This document shows positions 1 through 11,500 of a DNA stretch of 64,000 nucleotides, piece by piece. How positions within the stretch are numbered: position 1 is the stretch's first letter; each line of letters begins with the position of its first letter. The notes under the pieces were generated by a model, which saw only the letters and a list, made by a program, of their open reading frames with translations, searched no databases and was not told the origin of the DNA. This DNA is from Monocercomonoides exilis (lineage: Eukaryota > Preaxostyla > Oxymonadida > Polymastigidae): NCBI GenBank assembly GCA_001643675.2, contig LSRY02000013.1:684501-748500 (forward strand), written 5' to 3'. A program made the position numbers and the translations under genes.

Positions 1-1042
1 CCTGCGACGGAAACCCCGGAGTGTTCCAGATCAACCCGCATTCGTATGTCAATCCGGCTCATCTCGAATACTTCCGCTTTGTCGGCAGGCTTCTTGCGAA
101 GGCTCTTTTTGATCGGTTTTTGGTGAATGCTTATTTCACCCCAACGTTCTACAAGGGCATCCAAGGAACACCTGTCTGTTTTGAGGACTTGAAGCTGGTG
201 GATTTGGAGCAGTACAACTCGCTCAAGTCGATTGAGTCGATGGACGATGTGGAAGACTTATGCTTGACGTTCTCAGCGACGACGATGGAGTTTGGGGAGA
301 TGAAGGAGATTGACCTGATTGAGAATGGGCGGAACATCGATGTGACGAAGGAGAACAAGAACCTGTTCATCCAGCTGAAAACGCAATATCTGCTGGAAGG
401 GCAAGTGAAGGAGCAGATGGAGCAGGTGAAGTTTGGCTTCAACGAGCTCATTCCGCCGGAGCTGGTGGCGGACTTCTCTTTGACAGAGATGGAGCAGCTG
501 CTGTGTGGCAGTGTGGTGATTGACATGAAGGACTGGAAGAAGAACACGAACTATTCGATGTACACAGAGTCCTCGCCGCAAGTCGTGTGGTTCTGGAACA
601 TTTTGGACTCGATGACGAACGAGGAGAGGATGGGCGTGTTCCAGTTCGTCACTGGGACGACGAAGATTCCGCAGGGAGGTTTGAGGATTTGCATTTATTT
701 ATTTATTTACAGAAATTATCAAATTTTTCTTTCTTTCTTTTTTTTCTTTTCTTTTTTTCTTTTTTTCTTTTTTCTTTTTTCTTTTTTCTTTTTTCTTTTT
801 TCTTTTCTTTTTTTTATTTAATTTTGATTTTTTTTCTCTCTTTAGGTTTTGCCAATCTTATTGGAAGCAATGGGCCTCGCAAATTTCTTATTAATAAGCT
901 GCCTCGTTCCACAGACCATCTGCCTTCTTCGCACACCTGCTTCAATCAGCTGGATCTTCCTGAATATGGTTCACAGGCAGAACTTGAGGAAAAACTGAAA
1001 AAGGCAATTGAATTGGGTTTGACTGGCTTCGGAGAAAAATGA
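1..1042 (+). CDS. HECT-type E3 ubiquitin ligase, C-terminal part (HUWE1/TOM1/UPL class), 5' partial
   Basis: The window opens inside this gene; the reading frame runs from base 3. Two exons, 1-678 and 846-1042, joined across a 167-nt GT-AG intron, restore a continuous HECT domain. The N-lobe is seen in [20 protein letters not shown] and the C-lobe ends in [14 protein letters not shown], whose Cys (codon 938-940) is the ubiquitin-thioester residue of the family. The RSTD[15 protein letters not shown] wording is that of the HUWE1, yeast Tom1 and plant UPL1/2 class rather than NEDD4. HECT ligases take ubiquitin from an E2 onto this Cys and pass it to a substrate lysine. The protein ends GFGEK, the normal HECT C-terminus, so the 3' end is complete. 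Substrate-binding regions lie outside the window. Confidence 0.95.
679..845 (+). other. Intron with long pyrimidine microsatellite
   Basis: Intron of the HECT gene. The donor is GTTTGA and the acceptor TTTAG. Between about 719 and 818 it is almost only C and T, in irregular CTTTTT units, an expanded polypyrimidine tract. Splicing here is required to join the PQGG and FANLIGSNG parts of the HECT domain. Confidence 0.9.
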
Positions 1043-1374
1043 GAAAGTTTATCTGCGACTGTGTTATTAACGCAGAGATTGCTGCGAAATTGCTTGATGT
1101 CATTTTTGTTTTATCTTTCATATTAAACACGACGCATCATTTCACTTGAGCAAATCATTTTTTTCTTCAATTTGATTTAACTGTTTTCCTTCTACTCTTA
1201 GAAATACTTATTTCTTTTGACTTTTTTAATTTGCACTTCTTTATCTACATTATTTTGAGATTTATTTTGTTTCACTTACTGTTATTTGTGGTTTTTTGAA
1301 TCATAACTTAAATATTATCATAAAATATTGTGTATGGGTTGATCAAAATATTCACATCAAAAGAGATATTTTTA
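1043..1374. other. Intergenic spacer, HECT to archease
   Basis: AT-rich spacer of 332 nt between two genes in the same direction. It must hold the HECT 3' end signals and the archease promoter, but no specific motif could be supported. Confidence 0.5.
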
Positions 1375-2001
1375 ATGGCTGAAATATCTGTGAAAAAATA
1401 TGAGTGCTTGGACCATACAGCAGACATTCAGTTCCATTCTTGTTTGTTTCTTTTTTCTTTGGAATTTTTTTTTTTAGAAATGAAAATTGAAATTATTGAA
1501 AACAGGGGGCAGCACTTTGAAAGAAGCTTTTGAAAATGTATGCAATTTTTTAATCAATTGCTATGTATATTTACAATCATTGTTGTGAATTAAAGATGGC
1601 GTTATGTATGTTCGATTACGTCACAGAAATTGAATATGTCAAAATTAATGATGAGCTTACACATGATTTCGAAGTTTCTGGTCTGTGCTTATTTTTTTTT
1701 TTTTTTATCTAATCATTTTTTAATTTTTCAATTTCAAACAGGACATGACATGCAATCTCTGCTTTTTGCATTTATGGATGAACTTCTGTTTCAATTTTCA
1801 GCAGATTTTTTCACCGTGCGCAAAATTAATATAACTGAATTCGATCGAACAAACTTTAAAATCAAAGCAACCATTGAAGGAGAGACGTTTGATCGGAAAA
1901 GACATCCAATTGGAACGGAAATTAAAGCAATTACTTATTCGAACATGCAAATTCATGAAAAAGAAGAAAAAACTGATATTTTCATGATTGTTGATATTTG
2001 A
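1375..2001 (+). CDS. Archease (tRNA-splicing ligase cofactor)
   Basis: Archease lets the RtcB ligase turn over guanylation when it seals tRNA exons, and in animals XBP1 mRNA. Four exons, 1375-1441, 1506-1537, 1596-1680 and 1742-2001, rebuild the family: KYECLDHTADIQFHSWGSTL at the start, then LKEAFENMALCMFDYVTEIE, then a middle part with GHDMQSLLFAFMDELLFQFS, and a C-terminus GTEIKAITYSNMQIH ending in FMIVDI. The Asp of DHTAD and the Asp next to the C-terminus are the metal-binding acidic residues of the family. The start at 1375 gives MAEISVKKYECLDHTAD; an upstream in-frame TTG at 1330 is ignored. Exon 2 is only 32 nt. Splicing creates the conserved Trp codon across intron 1. The product is about 147 residues, close to human archease. 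Confidence 0.95.
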
Positions 2002-2126
2002 AAAACAAAGACTAAATTAAACAAACACTCATTTCACAACATGAAACACTTCCAACAATTTTAAAAATATTTTTCTTTTGTTAAGTTATTTAAAAAAAAA
2101 ATATTGAGTGAAAAAACAAAATACAA

Positions 2127-3969
2127 TCAAGAAGGTGAAGAATGATGAATTGATTGTGAAAGAATATTCACAGAAGAAGAGTTTGCAAATTGATTTGCAT
2201 ACGGAAGTGAATTCACTGCTTGAGAAGAATTCTGATTGATAATTGAAGCAGTTGCCGAAGCTGATGTTACAGCACCAGCTGAAGCAGAAAGGAATGAAAA
2301 CTGAGACGAAGGCTGTTGATTGGATGCTGGCACAAGTGATATTGTTGTGAGTGGAACGGTGCTGTCGCCTGATGGTAACTGTGTTGAGGTTGTTAAAGGA
2401 AATTCACCTGTTGCAGGAAAGGGATAACTTGTCTGTTGTGTTGGGTTGAAAGATGTGGGAGAGGAGGAGAGAGAAGGAGGAGAACATGAAGGAAATGAAG
2501 CCGTTGGAGACAATATGGAAGTCGGATAAGACGAAGTGGCATTTGCAAATTGAGACATGGCTGCTTCTTCATTTGATGTCGGAATTCCGCCTACAGACAT
2601 TGTTGGTTGTTGAATTGCTTGGCCTTGAGAAGATTGTTGGAGGAGAACCTGCTGCTGTGCTGATTTGTGAGATGGATGGGTGAATTGAGGAAGAGGAGCA
2701 GTGGCAGGCACTTGAGGTGGATGTGTGAGGTAAGGGAAGGTTCGAGGAGTGATGGCAGGAAGACGAGTCTGAGGTGATGCATTTGGCAGAAATGAATAGC
2801 CAGACGAAGGCTGCATAGGAGGAACTGAAGAAGGATATGGAAGAGAAGGTGGAATGTTTGGCTGGAGTTGGGAAGAAAACATGGAGGTTCCTACAGATCG
2901 GTCAGCCGGGAGTGGAACTCCGCTTTGATTTGAAGGAACAGCTGACGTAGAAGATGAAGAAGACGACTCAAGATATTCTGTTCATTATACAAAAAATAAA
3001 TGATTCAGATAAGTATGAAACAGATAGGCAAATCAATGGATAAACATATTGAAATATTTTTTTTTAAAAAAATTGATAAATCAGAAAGCATTTGTTTCAA
3101 ACTTTTCAAAGAATGATGAGATCCTGTATGTAGACGAAATCCAAATATGTTTGGCTTAAGTGATGTTTTGGGTGCAGGAGGAAGATCCAAAGGATATTCT
3201 AGTAAAAATAAATGAGGAAATGAAGATCCTATGAACGCTCCATCGATATCTGCAATAATAAACAAATATTCTTAAGAAAATTAAAAAAAGATTGATATAA
3301 CCTTTATGAACCGACAATGGTGGAGTATATATTTGTTCGCATCGCGGGCAAAATAACTTGAGAACTCCCTTTCCAGGTACATCACTTTCTCCCATTGGAA
3401 GAGCAGATTGAAATTGGCAATGATACCTTGGACATACTCCAAATTCAGACTTTTTATATTTGTCGTACTGAATAAAATAAATTTCATAAAATTGCATTTC
3501 TATAATTGCTAATTTCAAACAAACCATCAGCTTAAGTCCTCGAGGGGTTGTTATAAATCTGGCATGAATTAAATTATATAAAATTTCTGCGGATTCTTCG
3601 ACAGCTCCTTTCTGTTCATCAGTCAAATCGTCTAAAACAATTGAAAAAATACAGAAATAATTTGATAAATTAATTTTAAAAGAAAATAATTATTTGAGAA
3701 TAAATACCGAAATCATCATCTTTTTCATCTAATATCAAATCTAAAGCTCGCTGATAGTGCTCAACTGCATTTGTAAGGCCTGCTAAATTAAATTCATCTT
3801 CTATGTAATCTCTGTCCACTTCGCAAAAAAACTCATTTCCTCTCTGAGAACAAAACCATGGAATCCAATCATCATCTTCTGTGGTTTCTTCCTCTTCCTC
3901 TTCTTCCTCCTCTTCACTTTCTTCGTATGAAGAAAACTCATCATCGCCGCGTAAAGAAGTTCCATTCAT
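2127..3969 (-). CDS. CSNK2B: Casein kinase 2 regulatory subunit beta, with long Ser/Pro/Gln-rich tail
   Basis: CK2 beta is the dimeric regulatory subunit that bridges two CK2 catalytic subunits. Five exons on the minus strand: 3969-3708, 3631-3525, 3467-3302, 3249-3103 and 2977-2127, about 510 residues. Core matches are [55 protein letters not shown], the zinc finger CPRYHC...CPRC, and [15 protein letters not shown] followed by IFGFRLH. The fourth donor (GTTTGA at 3102) was chosen because it is in phase and matches other donors here; it is the least certain junction. Unlike most CK2 beta proteins (about 215 residues) it has a Glu-rich block before the core and a tail of some 290 residues rich in Ser, Pro, Thr and Gln. 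It converges with archease, 125 nt away. Confidence 0.93.
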
Positions 3970-4193
3970 ATTGCAAATGAAACAATTTAGCTTCAAAAAT
4001 TCTGAAAATGAATTGTTAATGATCTTTTCATAATAAAATTTTGAAAATAATCTTTTTGCTATTTTTCCTTTTAAGGAACTATCTGAAAAATGTGCAAATG
4101 TTTCTTTATTTGTAAACCAATTAAACAATTTTTGCTATTTTTTGATCCTGAAAATCCATCTTTTGAAACAGATCAGAGTGAGATCAAAAAGAC
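3970..4193. promoter_or_regulatory. Divergent promoter region, CK2 beta / eL42
   Basis: The two start codons face away from each other and lie 224 nt apart. All 5' untranslated sequence and both promoters must fit here or in nearby introns. This is inferred from layout; no TATA-like or initiator motif is claimed. Confidence 0.4.
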
Positions 4194-4675
4194 ATGGTTT
4201 ATATTCTTCAGTTGTTTTTTATTTAAATTAATTTTTGCTTGATTTGCTACCTTAAATTTATCTTATTACTGAAACTGCAATTTATGTTTGAACATTGATA
4301 AGGTTAACATTCCAAAGAGAATTAGAACTTTTTGCCCAAAACTCAAGAGGCATACCGTTCATAAGGTTATGCAATACAAGAAAGGTGGTGTTTCTCCACA
4401 TAAATTGGGAAACAGACGTTATTACAGAAAACAACAGGGCTTTGGTGGACAGACAAAGCCTATTCTTCACAAAAAGGCAAAGACAACAAAAAAGATTGTG
4501 TTGATGCTTGAATGCACCGAAAGTGGATGCAGGTATTTATAAAAATCTTTTCTTCATTTATTTCATCTGAACTTCGTTTTCAAATGTTAGACACACAAGA
4601 GTTTACAAGAGAACAAAGAAGTTGGAACTTGGAGCAGAGAAGAAGACCAAGAAGGGATCCAAAATTTATGGTTAA
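4194..4675 (+). CDS. RPL42: 60S ribosomal protein eL42 (L36a/L44 family)
   Basis: Large-subunit protein at the ribosomal E site. Three exons: 4194-4196 (only the ATG), 4303-4532 and 4591-4675, giving 105 residues, the usual length. The protein begins [18 protein letters not shown], contains [20 protein letters not shown] and [17 protein letters not shown], and ends KKGSKIYG. Pro54 in QTKPI is the residue whose change to Gln gives cycloheximide resistance in yeasts, so the native form should be sensitive. The usual C-x-x-C zinc pair in the N-terminal part is C-P-K-L here: the second Cys is replaced by Leu (CTC), while the distal pair C-x(4)-C remains. The exact length and fit across both introns strongly support the model and TAA as a stop. 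Confidence 0.95.
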
Positions 4676-5004
4676 ATTGCATAATATACTTCATTTCAAC
4701 GTCTACTGTTTATTTTTGATCCATGCCATGTCTCATCTCTTTCGAACAAAGCAAAATTAGGTGAGTATTCCATATATATCCAAATCGAAAAAATCTATTT
4801 CAAATTAATTTTCTCTTCTCCAGTTACTAAACAAAAATTTCCAATTCATAAATGGAAAAAAATCAGATTGTTAACTCACGATTCGAGATGATAAAAAGTA
4901 AACAAAAAGATAAAACAAAATTTTCAAAACGAAAAAGAAAATTTCAAATGATATTTTCAGTTTATAAATTTGTAAATAGTTTGAACTCTCATGGAATAAA
5001 AATT
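4676..5004. other. Convergent intergenic region eL42 / eIF2B epsilon
   Basis: 329 nt of AT-rich sequence between two genes that end toward each other; A-rich around 4850-4950. No gene or structured element recognised. Confidence 0.5.
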
Positions 5005-8000
5005 TCAATCATCCCAATCACTCGAATCGGAGCTCTCTTCAGCTTTTTTCTTTGGAATAACTTTTTTTGGTTTTGGTATAGCCTTTGGTTTTGGTGCAAC
5101 TTTAAGTTTGTGAATTAATGGCCGCATCGCATCCAACTGCCTCTTCCCAAACTCAATGCTTTCTTTAAGATCTTCTATTTCCTCGTCATCGCTCTCCTCA
5201 TCGCTTTCAAGTCCGGAATCATCTTCATCCTTTTCCGCATCTTTTACATTTGAAGAAGATTTTCCTTTTTTCAGTTTCTGATCCAAGTCTTTCTGCGAAT
5301 ACTCGATTTCCTCATTCAGCAGCTTTTCCCATTCAAACACCACTTTCGGAGAAAGAAGCCTCGCATCAACACACTCAGCCAGAACATCACTCAACAGCGG
5401 AAGCATCTTTGAATGTGTATCGGTTCGTGTGGCCAGTTTAAACACAATGTCCAGCTCGTCATCAGCTCTTATGTATTGCTTGATGTACTGAGAATACAGT
5501 CCAACCTCCTTTTTGATAAATGCCACAGCATTTTCCTTGTCTCCGTTGTTCTTCCTCATAATGTGTGTGGCTTTGCCCCAAATTCCACACAACAGAGCAA
5601 ACGGACAGGTGAACGTGCTTTCGTTCTGACTTCGAATGAACGAGATGATATCTTTCACAATCGCCGCTGCTTTGTCAGTTGATTTCAATGATCCAGGATA
5701 CATCGCAATAATCCGCTTCATTACACTTCGTGTGGAGGTTCCGTCTGATTCCGATGCAGACATGCGATCGTCTGAGAGTGTGCTTTCACCATCGCTGTCG
5801 TCACTGCTCCATTCGCTTTCAGAGTCCTTCGATGATTCGTCTGAACTGCTGCTGCCGAACGACGAGGACGATGTAGATGCAAATGAGTCGTCGCTATCGA
5901 TGTCTGTTTCTTCCTTCGACGATGGCGACAAGTGTGACAGGCTGCTGCTCTCTGTGTCGATAAGAGATTCAGCCTCTTCATCAGAAAAGTCGGAGCTTCC
6001 ACTTCCAGCTCCTTCTAAGGACTGCATGGAGCCTATTGCATCTTCGGCGAAAGAACCCTTTTTGGGTGTTGTTGCAAATGAAATAGCAGAAGCAGCAAGA
6101 GGAGAGAGAGAAGGAGGTGATGTTGAGAGAGTTGACTGAGGATGAGGTGGGTGAAGGTGCGCAGACTGAGATAGATTCATCTCTTTGATAACCGGAAAGT
6201 TGGTAGGAAGATACGTAAGAAGTGACCCTCCCCTTTTGTGAGATGCAAGGAGTGATAGAGAGTTTGGTGACTGCTTGCCCAAGTTAGCTCTTTGCAGCTG
6301 AGAAGAAGACGCAGATGAAGAAGAAGAAGAAAGCTGTCTGGAAGGATCTTTCCTGTCTGATTGCAAAGCTTGCTGAGGAGAAGCAATCCTCGAGTTCTCC
6401 GGCAACGTCTCATTTGAACTGATGTTGTTCAGGAAAGAGATGACTGTTCCTTTTTTCAGCACAGAATTACGCTGGATGCGGCAGTAGGCGCAGATGATGG
6501 TGTCTTCTGCCTCCACATCGTTGTCGATGTGCACATTATTCCACACAACACATCGGGTCAAATGCACATTGTCACCAATGGAACATCCACTTCCGATTGT
6601 AGTCTCTTCAATTTTCGCGTTTTTGCCAATTCGAGTTTTGCTGCCGATCAAACAGCACTGGCCAATTGTGGCAGTTCTATGGAGAGAATTGGAGGATTTT
6701 TCAAATAAACACATTCAGAACAGAATTAATTATGTCAAGACAAAAATTGAAATAAAAAATAACATATGGTAAATTTATACAAAGAAATTCAATTGTTTCT
6801 GAACCTGTCAATGTCAACATCCTGAAGCGATTTGTATGTTGAATGCGATGTGGCGATGTATTCACCAAGCGATTTGTCAAAATGCCTGACAATCTTTGCG
6901 ATGCTCCCTGTGCGCGCATAACCCATCTGAACCATCGCATTCAGCGACGATCGGATAGACGAGCGGAATGGAATAGTATCCAATGCTGCTTTCGAAGGAG
7001 ATGATGCGATACTGAATGAGTTTGAGGAGATAAGAGGAGAAGGCCCGCCTGATGTATTTGCCGCAGAAGGAGGGGTCGGAGAAGGAGAAGAGAAGAACGA
7101 TGAAGAGCGGTCATGAAGAGAAAAAGGATCTGGCGAAGTCAGTTTAAATGACGAAGGCGAAGAGCTCAGTGAGGCAAATGGTGGCATTGTGTGGTGATAC
7201 AATGGGGCTCCTTCCATCGCTCTGAATAGAAAGAGCGGGGCAACGTTGCGAGTGGACTGTCCATCCGGCACGAGTGGATACACCCAGCGCCGCATGATGT
7301 CGTGACTGATGCTGATTGTATCTTCGAACGATGTGATGTTGCGGCAGTAGCTCCCTTCAACCACCTTGATGAACAGCTTGTTCCCCACAGGCGATTCCAG
7401 CACAGCTGTGAAAAATTCAGGAAGCGTGCGGAATTCGTATACATCATGGAATTGTGACTGAAACTCCTTTGCACAGATGGCTAGCCAGCATGGGACGATG
7501 TCGTGTCGCAGAATCATTCCACCGTGTGGAAGTGATTCGGAGGAGAACGGTACTTTGGAAAGATGATGATTGACAATTGGTAGTGTTGGTGAAGAAGAAG
7601 ATGATGATGACTCAGAAGATAAAGATAGATCATTTTGAAATTGATTTGACTGAGAAAAAGGTGAAGACGACTTGGAGGGCATTGAATCTCCTTTTCCTTC
7701 TTTTCCTTTTCTTGAATAATCTTTGCTTTTATCAAGTTCATTTTCTTCTTTGTTTCCTTTTTTAGAGACAACATATTTTCCTCTCCATTCTGCAACCAAC
7801 AGTTCTCCTGTTTTTGTACTATATCCTATTGCTAGCTCCAAAGATTTCTTTTGCTGAACAAGAGCAGTTGGTGCTTTGTGAAAAAGAAAAGTTGCCATAA
7901 CATTTGGCTCCTTCAGAGAACTATCATAATAAATGGCTATCATCAAAAAAAACAAAAAAAAAAAGAACAAAAGATTCTTCATACAAGTGAAAATTAATAT

Positions 8001-8439
8001 ATGGATTCAAATTGACATTTGTTATAATTCCTCCATGACAAAAGATAAAATCACTTGTCAAAATTCCGTCTTCAACAATCTTTTTAAAGCATTCTGGTAC
8101 TGTCTTAACATTTGGCGTGTGATGAAAAACGATTTGTGGTGATTCCCAACTACTCCATTGAGATTCCCTTCGAAAATGAAATATTATTGCCATAAATGAA
8201 AATAAAATAAAATATGTAACAGCAAAAGCACACCGTATGTAATCTTGTATTGCTTTATATTTATGGCAAGCAACCACAAAAATTTTTGAAACAGACTGTG
8301 CAGTTAAGAATTCAAGTGTGTAATGAAGGATCGGAACATTGCAAATAGGAATAAGTATTTCGGGGAAATCTAACGACACAGGATTAAAATTGTTTGAAAA
8401 CGAATCGCATATTAGCAACGCTTGAAGTTGCTGAGACAT
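5005..8439 (-). CDS. EIF2B5: Translation initiation factor eIF2B, epsilon (catalytic) subunit
   Basis: Catalytic subunit of the eIF2 guanine-nucleotide exchange complex. Four exons: 8439-8234, 8167-7985, 7920-6805 and 6676-5005, about 1,058 residues (human 721). The N-terminus carries the nucleotidyltransferase-like fold (LLICDSF, LDFPEILIPICNVPILHYTL). Mid-protein has IMRRWVYPLVPDG, then the left-handed beta-helix hexapeptides (TATIGQCCLIGSKTRIGKNA, TTIGSGCSIGDNVHL). The C-terminal W2/HEAT exchange domain lies around MLPLLSDVLAECVDARLLSP, and the protein ends in acidic and aromatic ESSDSSDWDD, as in orthologues. Extra length comes from Ser-rich and Asp/Ser-rich linkers. The intron 2 acceptor at 7921 was chosen over a nearer one because only it keeps frame. 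The VYGD-like motif of the first domain reads CHGG. Confidence 0.93.
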
Positions 8440-8558
8440 GTCAGAACAATTTCTTTTCGATCCATCACCAATATAAAAATATTAAGAATAGAGAAAAAAA
8501 TAAAAGTGTTGATTGGCAGGCTTACAACATTTCTGAAGCTATAAGTCGCTATTACTTC
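8440..8558. promoter_or_regulatory. Divergent promoter region, eIF2B epsilon / VPS9 protein
   Basis: Only 119 nt separate the eIF2B epsilon ATG from the chosen ATG of the VPS9 gene on the opposite strand. A shared bidirectional promoter is inferred from this spacing alone. If the VPS9 gene has an unseen 5' exon, the two transcripts overlap. Confidence 0.35.
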
Positions 8559-11500
8559 ATGATAAAATTAAAACGCAAATATATTGCCAATGGGATAATG
8601 ACGAATCCTTTCGTTGTTGCTTTGATGACTGATAGAAGTTTATCAACATTTGCATTATCTTTAACGGCAGGTTCTGTGATATTTGTTCCTCCATCAAAAT
8701 CTATACAATTATGTGATTTAGACATGGAATTCATACGAATGCATGTAGGCATTCCTTCAGGTAAAAATAAATCAATTTTTTATACAATGTCTGGAGCAAC
8801 TGTTATTGTAAATGATGAATTTGCAATTGTTCGTGATTTGCTGAGCCAAAATTCTAATAGTAGCTTTAGCAAAACTGACCATCTAAAAGTTCGCGAGACA
8901 GAAGTTTCTGTTTTGGGAAGAGGAAAATTCTATCTTCTTTCCCCATCTCATCAAAAGCTCGGTGAAATACCACGCGCGTCAACTTTTTACGAAAACGTTC
9001 ACGAAGTTTCTATGATTTTTATTGAGTCACCTCTCACTGAACTTCCTCAAATGATTCGATTTTCAAGAAGAAAGCAGATGACAAAAAATATTCATCTTTC
9101 AACTATAAATACAGAATTGAGGTATTTGTTGAGAATTCCAATTAAGCCTCAAGCCCCTAGATCATTTTCATCGTTACTATTTTTCCCGCCTCCACCTCCT
9201 GCAGTTTCTCATCACATTGTCATCAATGGATCCTCTGTTGAGGCAGAAAGTGATGATCTTTTAACTTTCTTTCCCAAATCATTGTTTGGATTTGAGCACT
9301 CTTCTTCTGCAAACCCACTGTCTGCATCGACCACGCTTGCTGGACGTATTTCAGGTAAAGGAAAGCAGACGCAGCTTATGCCGTTTTCTCATTTCCTTCC
9401 TCGTCCTCTGGAAACTCCTGAGGAGAAGCGAGAACGTGAATGGAAGACTGAAATACTTCAAAGAGTGAAGGAAAGAGAAAAGAAGAAGCAGAATAGAGAG
9501 GTCAGAGTTCTTGAAGCTGTCGCTGAGAGAAAGAGAAGACAGGAAAAAGAGTGGGCAAGGCGAGTAGGCAGAAACGAGGAACAGACAGAAGCAGACGAAA
9601 AGGAGGAGCAGCGCATAATCGTTGAAAGAGCACAAGAGAACGAAAAGCTGCTGCGACTGAAGAAGATGGTGAGAGCGAACCAATTGATGGGAGCGGTGCA
9701 CTGGATAAGCATAAGAGGCAATGAGAAAGCTGGCTCGGACACTTCTATTGAAACGGCAAACAGACAGAAGGAAGAAACCTGCAGCATTTCTGATTCAAAA
9801 GGAGAACAGCCGAAGAATGTCAATTCTATTGATGAAAAAGGCAACGACAGTTGTGCCAACTGGTCAGACGAGTCATCATTCGATGAAGAAACACACAAAA
9901 TCCCAAAGAAAAGGAAAGAGTTTGTAGCTGAACTTGAAGAATTTGATGAAGAAAACGACATTTTGGAAGAGCTGGAAGTGGAAGAGATCCGAATGCTGAT
10001 GAAACAGGAAGCCATCAAAGAAAAAGAAAGTGGGAAGGACGCTGGATTATTGGCAGACTATGAAGGAGCCTATGGAGACGAGGCAGATGAGTCAGCCGAT
10101 GAAAACCTGACGCTTGTTGATGTGGTCAGTGCTAGTGGTGGTTGGACAGAAGATAACGGGGCAGAAGTAATTTTGAGTGCAACAAGAAGCTTTCTGAAGG
10201 AGAAAATGATACAAAGCGGAGAGATATCATCAACTGAACATTCACTTTTACCGGCAGATGGAACACATATGAAAGCGAGCGGAGCCAAAAATGGGCAAAA
10301 CGGTGAAGTTTCAGATTCAAAGAACTTTGAAAGCGGAGAAAAGGAAAACGAAGATGATGAAGAAGATGAATGTGATGAAGAGCGAATGCGCAAAAGGATG
10401 CTTGAAAGAAAGAAGGAAAGAAGTGAAAGAATACAAAAAATGAAAAATGACTATCGTTTTCTGATAACAGGAGAGGTGCTGGACGTGTGGGAGAAGAAAG
10501 GTGAAAGCGAAGATGGTTCAGAAGAAGAAGGTTCCAATGCAGAAGGTGATGACATTGAGAAAGAGAGCGACCTTCTCACCAATCTTTTGAGTGGTGTGAC
10601 AGCTGATGATTCGGACAGCTCATCTTCGGAGGCAAAGGAAAAAGATGCTGAAGAGCATGCATTGAATGAAGATAAACCTGTGAAGAAGAATGACTCATCC
10701 GAAGACAGTACACATCAGCTTCATTTTATCTCTGTTCAAATAGGCTCTCTTTTAGCAACATTTTCAAAGCCATCAAACGGGGCGAAAAGGAAAAGTAAAT
10801 CCAACAAAAAAGCGAGCAGTTCGTTTGAGAAAAGACAAAAGAGATTGATTCGCAGGAATTCATATTTGCCAGCCAGCACAAAAGGAAGATTGCGAATGCA
10901 AAGGAGTGATGTCAGTGATAACTTCAGCAAAGCAGACTGTCTTTCGTCGTTGGATTCGCTTCAGGACGATTTCTCAGAAAATGTTGTGAAGGCGAGGAAA
11001 TGGAGCTCTGTTCCTGCACCTCGCTCGCAAAGATCCAGACGCAAGCACAGTTGCAATGAAACTAAGGAAATGCGCTATTCAGTGAAAAAAAGAGAGAGAA
11101 AGCTTCCGTCTCCTTTCGCTTTGCTTTCGTCTGAAAGAAGCAGCATTGGTAACTCGGTTCCTCAGCTGGATTATCTCTTCGGAAACATCCTTCTTCCGCC
11201 TTTTGTGTGGAATCACATTCATTTTCTGACATCCTTGATACAATATCATTCTTCATTGGATGTTTGTCTTGATTCTCAAAATGCTTCTTTTCCTAATTCT
11301 TCTGCTATTCCACAAAACTCTGAAAGAATTGCACCTTCGCCTCTTTCCAAAGCATACGCACAGTCATTTCATAGTTGCATTGACGAATTCAGCAATATAA
11401 ATGACTGTTCTTGCGCTTCAGAGGAAGAAGAAGAAGATCAACATTCTCATTCAAACATTTCGGTTCCTCGTTCATTGGAGCCATTTGTTTCATCTTTTAT

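Noticed and set aside
8394-8558. Extension of the VPS9 frame upstream to 8394
   Set aside because: It begins with TTG, has no in-frame ATG and overlaps the start of the opposite eIF2B epsilon gene.
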